Source of the DNA: Bog-473 sp963738135
Lineage (GTDB): Bacteria > Actinomycetota > Acidimicrobiia > Acidimicrobiales > RAAP-2
Length of the DNA stretch: 64,000 nt
Assembly: GCA_963738135.1 (NCBI GenBank)
Contig: CAVTVK010000007.1
Location: forward strand, 124,001 to 188,000
Reading direction: 5' to 3'
The notes under the pieces were generated by a model that had not been told where the DNA came from, did no database searches, and saw nothing but the letters and a program-made list of their open reading frames with translations. Each line of letters starts with the position of its first letter. Within the stretch, counting starts at the first letter, position 1. Below, in pieces: positions 29,912-40,229 of this stretch. The position numbers were made by a program, and so were the translations under genes.

Positions 29912-30087
29912 CAGCTGAACGAGCTGCTCCCTCCAAACCCGTTCGCTCTGGGACGGGGAACGCGGTCAAGGCGCTTATTGCTGGCTGATGCTCCGTTCCG
30001 ACTCTGCATCGCCATCCTCCGAGGCCTCCCCAGCTAGGAATGTACAGTACCGGTTATTCTCCACGCAATCGTGTAAAGGACCAGGAT

Positions 30088-31088
30088 ATGAAGCTGTCAA
30101 CCGGCGCCGAGCCAGTGCAGCACAGCGGCCTGCACAATGAGGACGCGAAGCGATCGAGGGGGGTGCCAGCTGTCCGATCTGCGGCTCAGCCCGCACCAGA
30201 TTTTACCGGAGCGACGTCCGTGATCTGGAGTATTTCGTCGAGCCCCCCCGGCCGCTGCTTGTGCACCGCTGCGATGGGTGCAGCTCCGATTTCCTTGCAC
30301 CTCGCCCTGAAGAGTGCGAACTCCCCCCATTTTATCCGGATGATTACCACGCCTACAACGAAAATCACACCGGTGTAGCGCGGCTGCTGGTGCAATACCG
30401 GGCACGAGCGCGAGCGAAGCTCTACGGCGGGCTCATTTCTAGCCATCCCGGGCGGATCTTCGACGTAGGAACTGGCGATTGCCGGCATTTCGACGAACTC
30501 CGCCGATTCCTCGACCTCGAGTGCGCCGGCGTCGAGATCCAGCCCGAGGTGGCGGCCAAGGGACGGGCCCGCGGCTACGACGTCATCGAGGGCACGCTCG
30601 AAGGCGCCGACCTCACGGGACACCTCGGTCGATACGACATCGTCTCTATGAATCACGTTCTGGAGCATGTCGTCGAGCCGCACATCATGCTCGAGCGAGC
30701 GTTCGGCCTCCTGCGACCCGGCGGCTATCTGATCGGCCAGCTCCCGACCGTCTCCTCCTGGGAGAACTCGTTGTTCGGTCCGAGTTGGGGCGGCTACCAC
30801 TATCCGCGCCACCTCCAGATTCCGTCGTGGACAGGGTTGTTCAGCATCCTCGAAGACGTTGGGTTCTCGTCGGTGAAGATTCGCTCGGCTCCACACATAC
30901 AGACGACGATCTCACTGGAGAATTCCTTGGTTCGGCGTGGGTGGCATCCTGCGATGCACAACGGGAAAACGCCGATCTACGGCGTACTGCTCGTGGCAGC
31001 CTTGCCCTACGAGTCGTTGCGTGGCTGTTCGACAAGGGCGGTATCGTCGATTTCCGAGCGCAGAAGCCAGAAATCCGCGGCCGTCTAG
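30088..31088 (+). CDS. Zinc-ribbon class I SAM methyltransferase, frame changes near 30160 and 31020
   Basis: ATG 30088 has AAAGGA seven bases upstream. A G6 run at 30158-30163 shifts the frame. Beyond it a zinc ribbon appears, CPICGS then CDGC, followed by FLAPRPEE and FYPDDYHAY. Next is the SAM-binding core: RIFDVGTGDCRHFDELR, EGTLEGADL, and YDIVSMNHVLEHVVEPH. Families with this layout methylate sugars or lipids in envelope pathways. The frame as read stops at 31088. A shift near 31020 would give a more protein-like end (WLFDKGGIVDFRAQKP) with a stop at 31117, overlapping the converging neighbour. Confidence 0.8.
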
Positions 31089-33316
31089 TGCGTCAGTCCC
31101 TCGCAGATCGTCGGTGACGGGGCCGTCTTGGTCGTGACCGTGAGGACGCGAGGCGTGGGATTTCCGGGCGAGTAGCTGAGTTCGGTGCGAATCGGCCCGC
31201 GCGCCGTGAAGGTTCCCCCCGCCCGAGGCGCACCGTCCAGACTGGCCAAGAACTGATGCTTTTCGGGGTCTGTTGTCACCAAGAGGGTGTGTGTGCTGCC
31301 CGCCGGCACCTTGATGGCGGCGCTTTTGGCAGTTGCGTTGGGTCCATAGAACCCAAGAGTCATGACGATTTGATGTCCGTAGGTCGGCGTCGTCCTTACC
31401 GTGAACATGACGCCACCCGCATCGACCAAGGAGACCGACTGTGTCCCACTCGACGAGACATCTCTTGGGGTGATTTGGAACGCGTGCTGGAACGGCGTGC
31501 CGAGTTGGACAGTCATCCAGGTGGCGCGGGTGAACTGTGAACTTGGAACGGTCGTGTAGTCCTCGCCATTGGAAATGTAGAGCCCGCTGCAATTTCCAAT
31601 AACGTAGAGCTGCCCCGCGGGTCCCCATTTCGGGAGCGAATCGCCCCGCACTACGTTGCCGTTTAGCGGATGGCCGGTGAAATCGCTGAGAGTCTTCTGG
31701 GTCTGGACGTAGCTCAGGACTTGCTTCGTGTCCCATTCGTCGGCGACGGGGACGACAGCCATTCCGAAATTGGCAACGATGCTGAAGAGGGCCAAGACGG
31801 ATATGGCTCCCACCATTCCGATTCTTCGCGACCGGCTCCGGTTCTCGAGTCGCCGAAAGATGTCGGCCAGAGCTACTGCGCTGGCCAACACAAGAAAGGG
31901 GACGAAATCGCCCAGATATCTCGGGGCGATGTATCCCCACAGCATCAAGGCGGCGCCAGCGCTACCGGCAGCCAACAGCAGCAGCCGGGTCAGGGCGGTC
32001 CTCCCGACCGCTCGCGGGCGGAACGCGGTGACGAGCCCCCAGAGACTGAGCAGGAAGAGCAGGGGTGACGAAGCAGTGAGGCTGCTCGTCCGATAGAGCC
32101 TGTCGAAGAGCACGCCACCCACGGCCGTCGGGGGCCTTGTGGGCAGGCCAACATATGGAAAGACGCTGCTGAAGCTCAGACCGTCGGGTCGAAAGTACGT
32201 GAGGAGATTGGTAGGAATGAAGACGAGGCCCTCCTCTGCGCCGTGATTGGCGGCGAGGAATTTTCGGCGATAGGCGTTGACGTGAGTCCACACCTGCTCC
32301 GTGTTCGAAACCCCGAACCAGACGCCAAATTTCGCGTAGTTGACGACACAGCTGATGATGAGTGGAGTGAGGGCCGCTGCGAGCAGGGGCAGAAACCATC
32401 GTCGATTGGCGGCGCCGCCGAATCCGAGCAGGAACCAGAGCGCAATCAGGCCAGCGCCGACGACACAGGCCCATCCGGTGGTTGCTCTATCCAAGTTGGC
32501 ACACAAGATGAGGACACCGCTGAGGATGACTCGCGGCCATGACGGGCGCTCCATGACGCCAAGAAGCGCAAAGATGCTCCCGATAGTGAGGCAGATGCTC
32601 CACGCGATGTCCTCGTTGAAAACGAACGTCGTTGCCGCCAGGAGGAACCAAATCGTTCCCCCCATGATCGTGGCCATAAGGATGCCGAACCCGGTTGCCT
32701 CGGCCCTCCCCATTCCGACATCGCCGCGGACCAGGAAGCGGACACGCCATAGCAGCAGGGAGGAGAACAGCCCCGTCATCAGCCAGGCTGCCAGGATGTA
32801 GGTCGGTGTGAGCTTCCCGTCGAGCGAGCTCGTGAACAGCAAGATCGGCATCCGGATGACGGACGGGAAGAGCCCGAAATAGGTGTAGGTATGTCCGCCG
32901 TACACGAAGCCCTCGAGCCCGAGCGATCCGCTGGCTAGCGAGAAGTGTCCGTGGAACATAGCCCTGGCCTGCAGGTCATAGAAGTTGTTCTGGTAAATGG
33001 AAGGGCGGACCAGGTCGCGGGGACCCCAGTCAAACCAGAGGATCCAGAGGAAGGGCACCGCGGTAAGGGCGATGGCGATGAGTGACGCCCAGGTGAAACG
33101 GCGGCGCCCTTCGTCGAATTCTGACCGTGGCGGACCAGCGGGCTCTTCTGCCGGATCCTTTTCGCGATTGAGCAGGCCCGTGGCGGATCCCTCCGTGGCG
33201 GGAGCCTGGAGCGAGCTACTACGGCCTTCGCCCACAGCGGAGGAGTGTAGCGAAGCCGTTCGATCGCTCCTGATCGGCCCTGTCAAGCCGAGGGGACGAA
33301 CAGAACGGTCAGACAC
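31085..33316 (-). CDS. Large GT-C-like membrane protein with extracytoplasmic C-terminal domain
   Basis: This is 743 residues from a GTG start. A 75-residue charged cytoplasmic N-terminus is followed by about ten helices up to residue ~510. The first outside loop contains IYQNNFYDLQARAMFHGH and a Gly/Tyr-rich VYGGHTYTYFGLFPS, the place where GT-C enzymes hold their catalytic acid. The last ~220 residues are soluble and beta-rich, like a lectin-type domain. I infer a polyprenyl-phosphate-sugar glycosyltransferase, but no named family is certain. It is intact, and distinct from families A and B. Confidence 0.7.
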   Translation of the reverse strand: MSDRSVRPLGLTGPIRSDRTASLHSSAVGEGRSSSLQAPATEGSATGLLNREKDPAEEPAGPPRSEFDEGRRRFTWASLIAIALTAVPFLWILWFDWGPRDLVRPSIYQNNFYDLQARAMFHGHFSLASGSLGLEGFVYGGHTYTYFGLFPSVIRMPILLFTSSLDGKLTPTYILAAWLMTGLFSSLLLWRVRFLVRGDVGMGRAEATGFGILMATIMGGTIWFLLAATTFVFNEDIAWSICLTIGSIFALLGVMERPSWPRVILSGVLILCANLDRATTGWACVVGAGLIALWFLLGFGGAANRRWFLPLLAAALTPLIISCVVNYAKFGVWFGVSNTEQVWTHVNAYRRKFLAANHGAEEGLVFIPTNLLTYFRPDGLSFSSVFPYVGLPTRPPTAVGGVLFDRLYRTSSLTASSPLLFLLSLWGLVTAFRPRAVGRTALTRLLLLAAGSAGAALMLWGYIAPRYLGDFVPFLVLASAVALADIFRRLENRSRSRRIGMVGAISVLALFSIVANFGMAVVPVADEWDTKQVLSYVQTQKTLSDFTGHPLNGNVVRGDSLPKWGPAGQLYVIGNCSGLYISNGEDYTTVPSSQFTRATWMTVQLGTPFQHAFQITPRDVSSSGTQSVSLVDAGGVMFTVRTTPTYGHQIVMTLGFYGPNATAKSAAIKVPAGSTHTLLVTTDPEKHQFLASLDGAPRAGGTFTARGPIRTELSYSPGNPTPRVLTVTTKTAPSPTICEGLTH

Positions 33317-33331
33317 TGTTGGGAGATTCAG

Positions 33332-33925
33332 GTGTCACGGGATAGCCTTCGAGCCATGAAGAAGGCTGTGGTGCGGCTGTGGGAGTTCAGCCGTACTCCG
33401 CAGGGGCTGAAGGTGATCCGCTATACCACGGTGTCGATCATTTCAGCGCTGACGTCGCTCGTGATTCTGACCATCGTGTACGGGGTCCTCCGGCTGTGGA
33501 ACGAAGTGATCAGCACCCTCTTCGCCAACATCATGGCCGGGTTCCCGTCCTACTACCTCAATCGCCGTTGGGTATGGCGCAAAGGTGGTCGTTCGCACGT
33601 GTGGCGAGAGCTGCTGCCGTTCTGGGTGATGTCGATCACCGGCATCGGTTTCGCCCTCTATACGGCGACCCTGGCCCGCAACTTCGCCGACTCGCACCAC
33701 TTGCAGCACCTTGGGCGAACCTTGTTGGTGGTCGGAGCCAATGTCGCCGCATTCGGCATCCTCTGGCTTCTGAAGTTTCTCATCCTCAATCGCCTGTTCG
33801 CAGAGATCGCTGACGCAGAGGTGGGATTCGACAAGGACTCCGAAACCGTCTTCGCCGGCAAGCGGCCTCAAGAGGTCGAGCTGCCGCCGGACTCAGCATC
33901 CCAGCCTGGCGTGCAGGACTTATAG
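33332..33925 (+). CDS. GtrA-family membrane protein
   Basis: This is 197 residues. GTG 33332 has GGGAG six bases upstream and is preferred to ATG 33356, which has none. The GtrA pattern is visible: FIRYTTVSIISALTS-like first helix, an NIMAGFPSYYLNRRWVW loop with the conserved N-x-x-W-x-W end, and four helices in all. The family is thought to help flip polyprenyl-phosphate sugars. Start codons of this gene and the GT-C-like gene at 33316 are divergent, 15 bp apart, so the promoters must lie within coding sequence or overlap. Confidence 0.85.
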   Translation: MSRDSLRAMKKAVVRLWEFSRTPQGLKVIRYTTVSIISALTSLVILTIVYGVLRLWNEVISTLFANIMAGFPSYYLNRRWVWRKGGRSHVWRELLPFWVMSITGIGFALYTATLARNFADSHHLQHLGRTLLVVGANVAAFGILWLLKFLILNRLFAEIADAEVGFDKDSETVFAGKRPQEVELPPDSASQPGVQDL

Positions 33926-33951
33926 ATCCGATGGGGCAAGATGTGTCTGTT

Positions 33952-34023
33952 GCCCCCGTAGCTCAGGGGATAGAGCATCGGTTTCCTAAACCGTGTGCGA
34001 AGGTTCGAATCCTTCCGGGGGCG
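33952..34023 (+). tRNA. tRNA-Arg (anticodon CCT)
   Basis: A complete cloverleaf is visible. Acceptor GCCCCCG (33952-33958) pairs with CGGGGGC (34016-34022), with G as discriminator. The D arm is GCTC/GAGC. The anticodon loop TTCCTAA gives anticodon CCT. The T arm is GAAGG-TTCGAAT-CCTTC. CCA is not fully encoded (CA follows). It reads AGG codons. Its place in the middle of the lower-GC island makes it a possible integration landmark. Confidence 0.95.
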
Positions 34024-34146
34024 CATTGGGACTGGGTTGGGATCAAGACCGCTCGGCAGGCTTCCTACGAGTAGCCAACGGTTGATCGAAATCGTGAGCT
34101 CAATGGTTCAGCCGCTCTACCGGGAAGCGAATCGATCGGACCTCAT

Positions 34147-35710
34147 GTGAAGGAAGCACGGCACCTGGCGCCGCTTGGGCTGGATGTTGCGCCAACACAA
34201 GTCCGTCGTCCCCTCATCGGCAGGGGACGACGGCTGTATACATCGGTCTCGTCGTATTTCCGCGGCTTTGTCGATCGTTCGCCCCGAGAGAACGTCATCG
34301 GCATCGCCACGGTGCTGGGCTTTACCGTTCCAGCGCTGGCGTATCTCGTTTTCGTGCAGCGCTATGCGGTCAATGTCGTTGTGGCAGATCAGTGGAGCAA
34401 CGTCTCCCTTGCTGGAAAGGCATTCTCTGGTCACCTGAACGTCGCGGACCTTTGGGCTCAGCACAACGAGAACCGCATGTTCTTTCCAAACCTTGTGGCA
34501 CTGGTACTGGCGTACTCCACCCATATGGACGTTCGTTTCGAAACATTTGTGAGTGTTGCGATGCTCTTTGGATCCGTTGTGTTGATCGTCTGGACACACA
34601 AGAGCCGCTCTCCGAAGACTCCGATGCTTTGGTATTGCCCAGTTGCCTTCTTGATGACCACCTGGGCACAGTACGAAAACGCGCTCTGGGGATTTCAAAT
34701 CGCTTGGTACATGGTGCTGATTTGTCTGATGGGCGCCATGGCTGTGTTGAACCGGCGGCACGTCGGCCCTCTCAGTCTGGCCATCGCTGCCGGAATAGCC
34801 GTGATCGGGAGTTACTCATCACTCCAGGGGTTGCTGATCTGGCCCGCAGGGTTGGTGCTCTTGGCGTATCACCGCCGAAGCTGGCGACTCCTCACGGCAT
34901 GGGTTGTTGCGGCCATGGCGACGACTGGTTTGTACATGTATCACCTCGACAGCTCGCCCTTGAGCTACTACCGGATCGATCCGCTGGCCCATCCCGTATT
35001 TGCGGCGAAACTCTTTTTCTTTTCGTTGGGAAACGTGGCCGGGAAACCGCTCCCGATCGCGTCCCTCACGGTTCCGACTCACGGCCATCCTCTTCTGGGC
35101 ACCGCGAGCCCCTGGATTGTCGTCTTCGGCGTTCTCATCTTCGCTTCCGGGATAATCGCAATCGCAAAGACCGGGTTCAGCGGTCGTCGGCAGGGTTCGG
35201 AGCCTCTGGGCGTGGCGCTGATCGTGTTCGCTTTTGCCTTCGACGGTCTCACGGCGATCGGGCGGGGTCTCTACGGCTATTCGGCGGTGAGTGCGTCGCG
35301 GTATACGACCTACGACCTCCTAGCATTGGTCGGGGCGTACCTGGTGGTGGTGAGCCAGCCCTCTCGTGGCTCTCGCCGGGCGATGTCAGAAGACGTCCGC
35401 GGGATCTGTCGGCGGGTTTGTCCATCGAGATGGTCGAAGGGTCGCTGCAACATTGGTGCGAGCCCTTCCCGCGCTGGTGATGGCGTGCGTCGTGATTCAG
35501 GTGGTGTTCGGTTACTACAACGGACTTTCGGGCGGCCGGGACAGGCACCGCGCCGCCTTGGACGCGTCCGAAGTCATCCGCCACTATCAAGATCATCTTG
35601 GGGCTCACGACAACGATCTTTTTCTTGTGACCTATCAGAGCATTCCAGAGGCCGTGCGCCTGATTCGACTGGCGGAACGAGACCGACTCGGCATGTTCGT
35701 CTCGCCCTGA
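34147..35710 (+). CDS. Family A membrane protein, paralogue 1, frameshift near 35440
   Basis: From ATG 34147, about 520 residues. An N-terminal basic stretch is followed by about ten helices. Motifs shared with three other genes in this window: DQWS in the first outside loop, LWAQHNENRMFFPNL, ALWGFQIAWYM, GSYSSLQGLLIWPAG, and SASRYTTYDLLALVGAYL near the last helices. The soluble C-terminal part is in another frame (ALPALVMACVVIQVVFGYYN and on to the stop at 35710). The DQW acid in loop 1 and the helix layout suggest a GT-C glycosyltransferase (inference). No named family is recognised. Confidence 0.78.
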
Positions 35711-36074
35711 GAAGCGCGGTGAGGGCCGCCTCGAGTAGGAGGGGCTCCTCCGATTGGTCCGAGACGGGTGCCCGGGGCGGTGGCAACCCGGGGCAGAGCG
35801 GGAATTCGCTCAGAACTCTGCTACTGGCGGTGCCGATCACTTCGAACAAGTTCCTCCACGGACAAACGCCCTTCGGAAGATTTCATCGGTGTCGGCCTGC
35901 ACGCCAACCTGCTTCTCGAAGGGCCGAGGTCGTGGCCTCGCCCGTCCGGGGTGTCGTTTGCTATATTTCGTGTTCTGCAGAGACGTCAGTGCAGGTTGGA
36001 CGATTACAACCGGCGTCGTTGCTCAGGGCGTCCCAAGCCCCTTCGTCATTCGGGGTCCGAGGAGGGCGGATCTG
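35711..36074. other. Intergenic 364 bp before the GT2-methyltransferase gene
   Basis: A short hairpin, AGGAG-GGG-CTCCT, lies shortly after the family A stop and may end that transcript. No convincing gene is seen. A GGAGG ribosome site at 36059-36063 precedes the next start. Confidence 0.45.
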
Positions 36075-37568
36075 ATGGCTCAAGCAAGCGTGGACATAAC
36101 GATCCCAGTCCTCAATGAGGAGAAGGCGATCGAGGGCAGCCTTCACACCCTCGCGGCGTACCTGACCGCGGAATGCTCGTATGACTGGTGCATTACCGTC
36201 GTCGACAATGGAAGCACCGACAAGACTTGGCAACTCGCGAATGCCCTAGCCTCATCCGACGCACGAATCCGAGCGTTCCGGCTCGGTCGACGCGGCCGGG
36301 GAGGTGCCCTGAAGGCAGCGTGGTCCACTAGCACGGCGGATGTGGTCGCCTACATGGATGTCGATCTTTCTACCGATCTCGCGTCGCTGAGGCCACTCCT
36401 AGAGCCGATTGTCGATGGAAAGGCGGACGTCTCCATCGGTTCTCGTCTCGCTCCGGGCGCAAAGATCAAACGGAGCGTCCAGCGTGAAGTGATTTCCCGT
36501 ATCTACAACGTCATCACCAGGCAATTTCTCGGGTATGGCGTCCATGATGCGCAGTGCGGTTTCAAGGCAGTCCGATCGAGCGTAGCCAGAGACCTCATTC
36601 CGCAGATCGAGGACAACGAGTGGTTCTTCGACACCGAGCTCTTGGTCCTCGCCTGGCGTCGTGGATTGCGCATCAACGAAGTAGCGGTGCAATGGGTGGA
36701 GGACAACGATTCTCGTGTGCGGATCATGCGAACAGCGTTCGACGATCTTCGTGGCATTTGGAGACTCTTCCGATCCAGAAAAGTTGGACCTGCCGCGGGT
36801 CAGAGAGCCCTGCCCGCTGACCCGGAGGCATACGTCTCTTCCAAGTTCGCAACGGAAGAAGATCGGCCCGTCGATTTCGACACCTACGCGGCCGGTTACG
36901 AAGCGGCAGTCGATCAGTCTGTGTCTTTCACTGGACGGAATGCCGCCTTCTTCGCGGAACGGAAAGTGGACATTCTCGAGTCGATCGTCTCGCCGGTCGT
37001 TGGTCCGCTGCGAGGTCTATCCGTGCTCGATGTCGGGTGCGGCACGGGAACGACTGACCGTGTCTTGATGCCGAGGGTCGGCCGGCTGCAAGGCGTTGAC
37101 ATTTCCGAGGAAATGCTCGCCAAGGCTCGTATCAACGTCCCGAGTGCCGGGTACTCATGGTATGACGGAGAAAAGGTTCCTTTTGGTGATCAGACTTTCG
37201 ATGCCGTCGTTGCAATCTGTGTACTGCACCACGTACCGATCTCGAATCGATTTAAATTTGTGAGCGAGATGGTTCGAGTCGTTCGGCCCGGCGGCGTCGT
37301 TGCGGTCTTCGAGCACAATCCGATGAATCCATTGACGCGTCGCGCGGTCAATTCCTGCGATCTTGACGTCGACGCAGTTCTGCTGCCCTCACGAGAGACC
37401 ATCGAACTCTTGCGGGAGGCTGCTGAACGCGAGCCGGGCCTACGTCATTTTCTGTTCTCTCCTCTCGGAGGGTCGGCAGGTCGTGCACTGGACAGCGGAC
37501 TTCAGCGTCTTCCTCTCGGAGGACAATATGCGGCATGGGTGCAGCGTTCGCCGGAGGAGCGGCAGTAG
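36075..37568 (+). CDS. GT2 glycosyltransferase-methyltransferase fusion, copy 2, intact
   Basis: This is 497 residues from ATG 36075, with GGAGGGCGG upstream. The N-terminal GT-A domain has ITIPVLNEEKAIEGSL, VDNGSTDKT, MDVDLSTDL (DxD metal site) and GVHDAQCGFKAVR, typical of DPM1/GtrB-like enzymes that load a sugar on polyprenyl phosphate. The C-terminal methyltransferase domain (from about residue 270) has VLDVGCGTGTTDRVL, GVDISEEMLAKAR and VVAICVLHHVPISNRF. One protein may thus prepare and methylate a lipid-linked sugar. A GtrA-like flippase (33332) and many GT-C-like proteins nearby fit that pathway. Confidence 0.9.
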   Translation: MAQASVDITIPVLNEEKAIEGSLHTLAAYLTAECSYDWCITVVDNGSTDKTWQLANALASSDARIRAFRLGRRGRGGALKAAWSTSTADVVAYMDVDLSTDLASLRPLLEPIVDGKADVSIGSRLAPGAKIKRSVQREVISRIYNVITRQFLGYGVHDAQCGFKAVRSSVARDLIPQIEDNEWFFDTELLVLAWRRGLRINEVAVQWVEDNDSRVRIMRTAFDDLRGIWRLFRSRKVGPAAGQRALPADPEAYVSSKFATEEDRPVDFDTYAAGYEAAVDQSVSFTGRNAAFFAERKVDILESIVSPVVGPLRGLSVLDVGCGTGTTDRVLMPRVGRLQGVDISEEMLAKARINVPSAGYSWYDGEKVPFGDQTFDAVVAICVLHHVPISNRFKFVSEMVRVVRPGGVVAVFEHNPMNPLTRRAVNSCDLDVDAVLLPSRETIELLREAAEREPGLRHFLFSPLGGSAGRALDSGLQRLPLGGQYAAWVQRSPEERQ

Positions 37569-37609
37569 TTCCAGCCGCCCTGACGCGGATGACAGTGAGT
37601 CGCGACGGG

Positions 37610-39780
37610 TCAATCATTGTTCTTGCATCCCTCTGGAGAGAACCTGGAGCCAACTTCGTAGATAGTGAAGAGGGAATACCCGTTGATTGGCGGAGGAGCC
37701 TGCAGGGTCTCCTGTAAGACCACGTGGGAGTCCTTGCCCGCCGACATCCACCCCATCTCCGGTGGCGCTCCGGCGGCAATCTGCGACCGCTTGCCGACGA
37801 CGTTCGTCGTAATGAGGACATAGTCGAAGTGTCCGTCCTCGATTGTTTGTCGCCAGACCCTGCAAGAAGGAAATACGGAGGTGAAGGACCCGTCGGCACC
37901 GCTGACGCCGAGATATTGCACGTAGTTCGAGTCAGTGGTGCCATAGAGCGGGTATTGGAGATACACGTATTGGCCGAGCACTCCCAGGCGAATGTTGCTG
38001 TGCTCTCTCGGCCAGGAGTAGGTGGGCCCACCAGACGCACTGGTGTATCGATCGCGAAGATACGTCTGCTGAAGCGGATAGCCAGCGCCCACAACAACGA
38101 TGCACCCGAGAAGGACCAGGGCCAACGCGACAACGCGGTGACGAGGCGCGTTCGCCCGATACGCCAGGACGAGCGTCCCGATAGCGAGGACCACCACTCC
38201 GGTGATAAGACCGATCACGAAGTCGGAACCGCGCACCGGAACTTCAAAGCGCTCTGAGAAGAAGTCTATGGGCCAGACGCCGGCGTCGAACTGTGTGGCA
38301 ATAAGAATGGCCAGGTACGCCAGACAGACCCAGCGAGCGCGATTCGGGATCGTGAGAAGCGGGTTGATTGGAAGCAATACGAGGCCGAGGACGAGGGCGG
38401 CGTCTGCGTACCGGGCGTTGTCGACGAAGAATACGGGCGCTCCGAGAATTGCCAGATATTGCGGGTCGAACACAAAGAACAGACCCGAGGCGAAGCCCAC
38501 GAGGCCGAGGATTCGAAGGAGGCGCCCTCCCTTGACGCACGCCAGGATGAGCCCGAGGCCGGAAAGGCCCAAGAGCGCCCACCAAGCCGGGCCGAATGAA
38601 ATGCGCAGACCGGGGAGAAAATAGTGGCGCCAGGCGGACCCGCTGAAGACGTATTGGGCTACTGTCGAAGAAGGGGTTGTGAGTCGGGGACTCGGCAGCG
38701 ACAGCGGGCCGAACTTCAGATGGAGCGGTGGCAGGGGATTGCCGATCGCAATGAGATTCCTCCCGTACCAAAATCCCCCGACGAGGACGAGCACGACCAG
38801 CCACAGAGTCATGCTCCGGGCCCGCTTCCCGCGTGGCGTCATGAACCAGTACCCAACCGTCAGTGCAGCGACTGGTCCTATGAACGTCCATTTGGTTCCG
38901 ATGGCCAGGCCCGCAGCGGCCGCCGCCATGACCGAGGCCACCATCGTCGGGCGTGCAGCCAAACCCCGGGCATTGACCATCAGTGCGATTGACGAGAGGA
39001 AAACGGCCAGTCCGACGATGTCGTCGTATGCACCTCCCGGTTGCGTGCCCACCAGCCCCGGAGTGGCGAACAGTATTGCACTCCCCGTGAGCGTGACGGG
39101 CGCAACCCCGAAAGGTCGTCCGATGCACCACGCCGCCAGAAAGGCAAGGCCGAGCCAGAGAGTATTGAGGAGGGGCGATAGGACGTCATTTCCCATCAGC
39201 AAGATTCCGAAGGAATGGAACAGCTCCGACGACGCAGGAAACCACACGGTGACCGGCTCAGAATCGACGTAGTGAAGACCTGTGATCGAGCCCTCCTGCA
39301 CGAAGCGAGCCGCGAACGGCATGTGATACCAGAGCGAGTCGGTGCTTCCAATGCCGTGGTGGTAGGCAGCCACCGTCTTCGTGCTCCACTCCGCGACCAC
39401 GACTGAGACCCGACCAGCGCGGCAAGATTCATTCCCCACGACGTCGATGCCTCAGAGGTTGCTCCAGTTGTCCCGTGGAGAAGGCCTGCATCGTCCTGCC
39501 ATCGCTGCGCCCAGGTTGGGCGACGAACAGCCCAGATCGCTGCCAGCCCGACCGCGGCGAGCGCAATGACCATTGGTGCGATGCGATAGAGGTGGATGCT
39601 GCCGAGAACCTGTGAAACAAGGATGAACACCGTGAGATCCGTGACGATCTCGGCGAGTCGAGCGGGTGCCCCCCTCCATTGGCTGAGCAAACGGGCGCGC
39701 CACAGATACGACGCGGAGTGCAGGGGAACGAGTGCGACGAGAAGGAGGATGACCCCCGCCAGATACCTACCCACGGCCAA
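37610..39780 (-). CDS. Family B GT-C-like membrane protein, paralogue 1, frameshift near 39440
   Basis: From ATG 39780 (MAVGRYLAGVILLLVALVP) the first helices run to about 39440; the rest is in another frame to 37610, about 720 residues together. Motifs shared with the gene at 44695: YHHG followed by DSLWYHMPFAARFVQEGSIT, FPASSELFHSFGILLMGNDV, TQPGGAYDD and GGFWYGRNLIAIGNPLPP. About 11 helices and a soluble C-terminus with a NYVQYLGV motif. The extracytoplasmic acidic/His loop after the first helices resembles GT-C (GT39/GT83-like) enzymes, but the sugar donor is unknown. It is on the opposite strand to paralogue 2. Confidence 0.75.
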
Positions 39781-40229
39781 CGTTCGTTAGCCGTCTCGCC
39801 TTCAGTCCGGGGCTCGGGGGACCTCCCACGCCATGGCCTTCATTACGAATGCACGCGAGGCGGGGGCAAGTGCTCGCCCCACATTGGTCTCCATGACCGA
39901 GGAAATGTATCCGAATCGGTCGCCGGGTCGAATGTCGGCCTGCTGATTGTCGCGCTTGGGTCGGGCCCGACCACAACGAGGCGTCAGGGGCGGCATAGAC
40001 CTGCGCGGGGAGATCGAGAGGAGATCGAACCACGCGGCGTGACCAACGGGCGTCAGCGCCGTGAAGGATCCGGGTCCGTCCCAGGGTTCGTCGGAGGGCC
40101 CACAGGCCCCCCAGACACGGGTCGCCGGGCTGACTCGACACCTACAAGTCCTGCCGATAACGTCGACACAGGGTGTGAGGAGGAGGACCAAACGCAACGC
40201 TTGGGGAGCGCCGCGCTCGACACGAGTCG
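39781..40229. other. Intergenic 449 bp between divergent family B and AT3 genes
   Basis: The two genes start away from each other, so both promoters should be here. A minus-strand frame stays open through the stretch and ends at 39802 (containing FGYISSVMETNVGRALAP). It has no recognisable family and no good start, so I do not call it a gene. Confidence 0.4.
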
